Assembly (NCBI GenBank): GCA_960531495.1
Contig: OY482853.1
Span: 4,425,065-4,489,064, forward strand
Direction: 5' to 3'
Length of the DNA: 64,000 nucleotides
Source: Zeus faber
Lineage: Eukaryota; Chordata; Actinopteri; Zeiformes; Zeidae
Shown here: positions 61,955 through 64,000 of the stretch, piece after piece
Position numbering within the stretch: position 1 is the first letter of the stretch
Layout of the letters: each line of letters begins with the position of its first letter
Position numbers and translations under genes: made by a program
The notes under the pieces: generated by a model
Databases searched by the model: none
What the model was told of the DNA's origin: nothing
Seen by the model: only the letters and a program-made list of their open reading frames with translations

Positions 61955-62362
61955 ATGAAAGGTGTTATACTAGAAGGCAAGAAGGTCCTGGGTTCGATTC
62001 CCGCCTGGGGCGCTGTTGGCACCGTGCTCCAGGCAGGTTATCTCCCAAATAGGAGACTTTCTGTGTGGAGTTTGCATGTTCTCCCCGTGCTCACATGGGG
62101 TTTCCTCCACCTCACGTCAGTAAGGACCCCCCCAAAAAACATGCACCCATCATGGTCTGACCAGCGATGGACATTTATCACCTGGTCCCCGGGCGCGTCC
62201 ACGTACGCTGCCCACTGCTCCTGGCTGTGCCCCCGGAGGAAGGACAAGCCAGGATGGTTAAATGCAGAGAATCCATTTCACCGACCACAATCCAAAGCAT
62301 GTGTGTGTTGTAATGTGTGGTGTGCTGTGTGACAAATAAAGATTGTTCTTCTTCTTCTTCTA
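61955..62362 (+). mobile_element. SINE-like element with (CTT)n tail
   Basis: It contains a polymerase III B-box, GGGTTCGATTCCC (about 61991). It then has GTGTGGAGTTTGCATGTTCT and CCCCGTG, a motif found in many fish retroposons. Near the end GCCCACTGCTCCTGG, GGTTAAATGCAGAGAATCCA and TTTCACCGACC lead into ACAAATAAAGATTG and (TTC)n. The A-box is not clear. The 5' boundary is uncertain. Confidence 0.7.
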
Positions 62363-62515
62363 CTAATAAAGGTTATTATTATTATTATTATTGTTATAAT
62401 TATTATTTATAGCGGCAGAATTATCAAGGTTTAAAATTGCATTTATTGTTAGGCGCAAATGTCTTTTTTGTTCTTTTTATGGCACTATCATAGAAATATA
62501 AGCTTGTATTATTGC

Positions 62516-62549
62516 CCACCCATCCATCCATCCATCCATCCATCCATCC

Positions 62550-62640
<91 letters not shown>

Positions 62641-62673
62641 CATCCACCCATCCACCCATCCATCCATCCATCC

Positions 62674-62716
<43 letters not shown>

Positions 62717-62805
62717 CATCCATCCATCCATCCACCCATCCACCCATCCACCCATCCATCCATCCATCCATCCATCCATCCATCCATCCATCCATCCATC
62801 CATCC

Positions 62806-62876
<71 letters not shown>

Positions 62877-62962
62877 CATCCATCCATCCATCCATCCATC
62901 CATCCATCCATCCATCCATCCATCCATCCATCCATCTATCTATCTATTCATCCATCCATCCA
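62516..62962. repeat. (ATCC)n/(ATCT)n compound microsatellite, about 445 bp
   Basis: Alternating blocks of CATC and TATC tetranucleotides, with CACC variants. It ends about 13 bp from the cntn5 donor at 62975. Confidence 0.98.
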
Positions 62963-62974
62963 GGGGGGTCTCAC

Positions 62975-63045
62975 CTCCCAGGAGATCACCAGCTCGTGCC
63001 TCCGTCCGCTGCCTCCGCTCACGTTCGCCGGCGCCACAGAAGGAA
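62975..63045 (-). CDS. cntn5: cntn5 exon, start of FN3 domain 2
   Basis: A 71-bp exon. The acceptor is ttcgcag|TT and the donor is TGGGAG|gtgaga, so it enters with a split valine codon and leaves in phase 0. It encodes [11 protein letters not shown]...ELVISWE, the first strands of FN3-2, whose buried Trp is in the ISWE motif. NVS is a potential N-glycosylation site. This short first half-exon ending at the TWE/SWE motif is the arrangement expected for contactin FN3-2. About 13.2 kb of intron separates it from the second half of the same domain. The intron begins in a (CATC)n/(TATC)n microsatellite only about 15 bp past the donor. Confidence 0.87.
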
Positions 63046-63862
63046 CTGCGAATAAAAAGCGCGAACAAATAAAAAACAGGGATGTAAACGAGCCACTTAT
63101 CGTCTTTTCCGCTCGAGAGCACGACCGACACGATTCCGGGACGTTTTGGAAAAAATGGAAACAATAACGCTCCACTCGTGAGACAATTGGCTGCGATTAA
63201 GCATCCGGCGTTCAGCGTGAGGTTCTCAGGGAGACTGGAGGAAAATGGCAGCGGATACAGTGATTAGTCTGTTAATTAGTGAGTTAATTACACCGAGGAG
63301 CGAGGACGTTATAATCGGCCGCCTTCCAGCGACCTCTGACCTTTGTGATTATTTGGTTTTATGGACGGGGGGGGGGCAGCGCTGTCACAGACGGTTTCCC
63401 GGCGTCGTAAATACTTTAAATACTTTATTTCTCCGCCGTGTCTTGGCCCTGGAGGGCAGGGAGGAAGGCTCGGCTCGGAGCGCTCGGCTTGTCCCGGGGT
63501 CGTGTAAGCGGCTTATTTCCCACTTCCTGCCAAATTAAAACCCGGCAGGTGGACAATGGAGACGGAGCCAACGAAGCGAAGAGCGCATCGGCACCGTCAG
63601 CGGGAGGAGCTCGAGGAACGCTGCGGAGGGGGGGGGGTGGAGAGCTATTTTCTGTCCACGTGGGGTCAGGGGAGGCTCTGCCTACTTTGGGATTATAAGA
63701 AGATCATTGGATTGACCCAGCATACTCATTTAGATCATTCATGAGAGTATTACATTTTTATTTTGAAAATACCTCATCAAATTTATATGGTTGATAAAAT
63801 TGGGCTGCTTGAAATAATGACATTTATGGAGGGGGGTGGGGGGGGGGTATCATCTCTCTCAC
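63046..63862 (-). other. cntn5 intron between FN3-1 and FN3-2
   Basis: Short G runs at 63368-63376, 63629-63638 and 63831-63847. No extra exon is needed, since the phases match. Confidence 0.8.
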
Positions 63863-64000
63863 CTGCCTCCCTGGTCCTTCCCCCCCTGGAGGGGGCGCTT
63901 GGGTCCCCGGTGCCGATGGCGTTGCTGGCCACCACCCGGAACTCGTACTCCACCCAGGGGTTCAGCTGCACCGCCATCGCAGACTCCATGTCGCCCGTCA
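63863..64000 (-). CDS. cntn5: cntn5 exon, end of FN3 domain 1 (cut by window edge)
   Basis: This is the most upstream exon seen, and its 5' border lies outside the window. It encodes about 45 residues including [17 protein letters not shown], the contactin signature on the last strands of the first FN3 domain. It then reads through a PSxPS segment to TREA. The donor is GCAG|gtgaga, with the exon's last base at 63863, leaving phase 1. The split codon G|TT makes the valine that begins the next exon's frame. The methionine inside this segment is internal, not a start. The protein would be extracellular and membrane-tethered. A long G run (about 63830-63847) lies just inside the intron. Confidence 0.88.

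Larger units (their letters stand above)
42170..64000 (-). other. cntn5: Contactin-5-like gene, 3' portion (gene span, partial)
   Basis: This is the span of the only recognised host gene. Contactins are GPI-anchored neuronal cell-adhesion molecules with six Ig and four FN3 domains. Eight minus-strand exons with GT-AG borders and compatible phases (1,0,1,0,1,0,1, then stop) encode the end of FN3-1, all of FN3-2 to FN3-4, and a GPI signal. Introns, in gene order, are about 817, 13170, 1287, 777, 727, 985 and 2005 bp. The paralogue was chosen from motifs remembered from contactin-5: a YW..xEQED stretch in FN3-3, QDGxxxSQV in FN3-4, and a C-terminus ending SW after a leucine-rich tail. Contactin-3, -4 and -6 fit less well and contactin-1 and -2 poorly. 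The gene continues past 64000. Confidence 0.85.

Noticed and set aside
62459-63072. Ser/Ile/His/Pro frames over the tetranucleotide repeat
   Set aside because: CATC/TATC microsatellite. The real coding part nearby is the short minus-strand contactin exon.

Overview
The window is vertebrate nuclear DNA, almost certainly from a teleost fish. It has widely spaced GT-AG exons, fish-type SINEs, LINE 3' ends and a Tc1 fossil, and very abundant micro- and minisatellites. It holds one protein-coding gene that I can defend: the 3' part of a contactin on the minus strand, best matched to contactin-5 (cntn5). Eight exons run from 64000 down to 43106, and a 3' UTR probably ends near 42180. I found every exon by joining splice phases. 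They read continuously from the end of FN3 domain 1 through FN3 domains 2, 3 and 4 to a C-terminal GPI-anchor signal. The 5' part of the gene (signal peptide, six Ig domains, start of FN3-1) lies beyond position 64000.

Layout: 1-2820 is an AT-rich 24-bp satellite with a higher-order duplication. 2820-42180 is intergenic DNA downstream of the contactin. It contains polypurine tracts, CA/GT microsatellites, a tRNA-derived SINE, Rex1-like LINE 3' ends, a Tc1/mariner fragment, a degraded LINE reverse transcriptase, several minisatellites, a foldback-like element whose long terminal repeats are minisatellite arrays (29234-30775), and two copies of an unclassified TIR transposon (32004-33525 and about 35275-36310). 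No host gene was recognised there. 42180-64000 is the cntn5 3' end. Most of its introns are short (about 0.7-2 kb), but one of 13.2 kb interrupts FN3-2 and carries a third transposon copy with a smaller element nested in it, a TTAA-type MITE, a SINE, several minisatellites and some unrecognised open frames.

Biologically the window describes one GPI-anchored neural adhesion molecule and the repeats around it. No prokaryote-like system, CRISPR array or RNA gene cluster is present. The most interesting structures are the foldback element, the divergent two-gene transposon family, and a splice donor embedded in a GT microsatellite (exon ending at 48173). Family assignments rest on remembered protein and repeat motifs, not on database searches.
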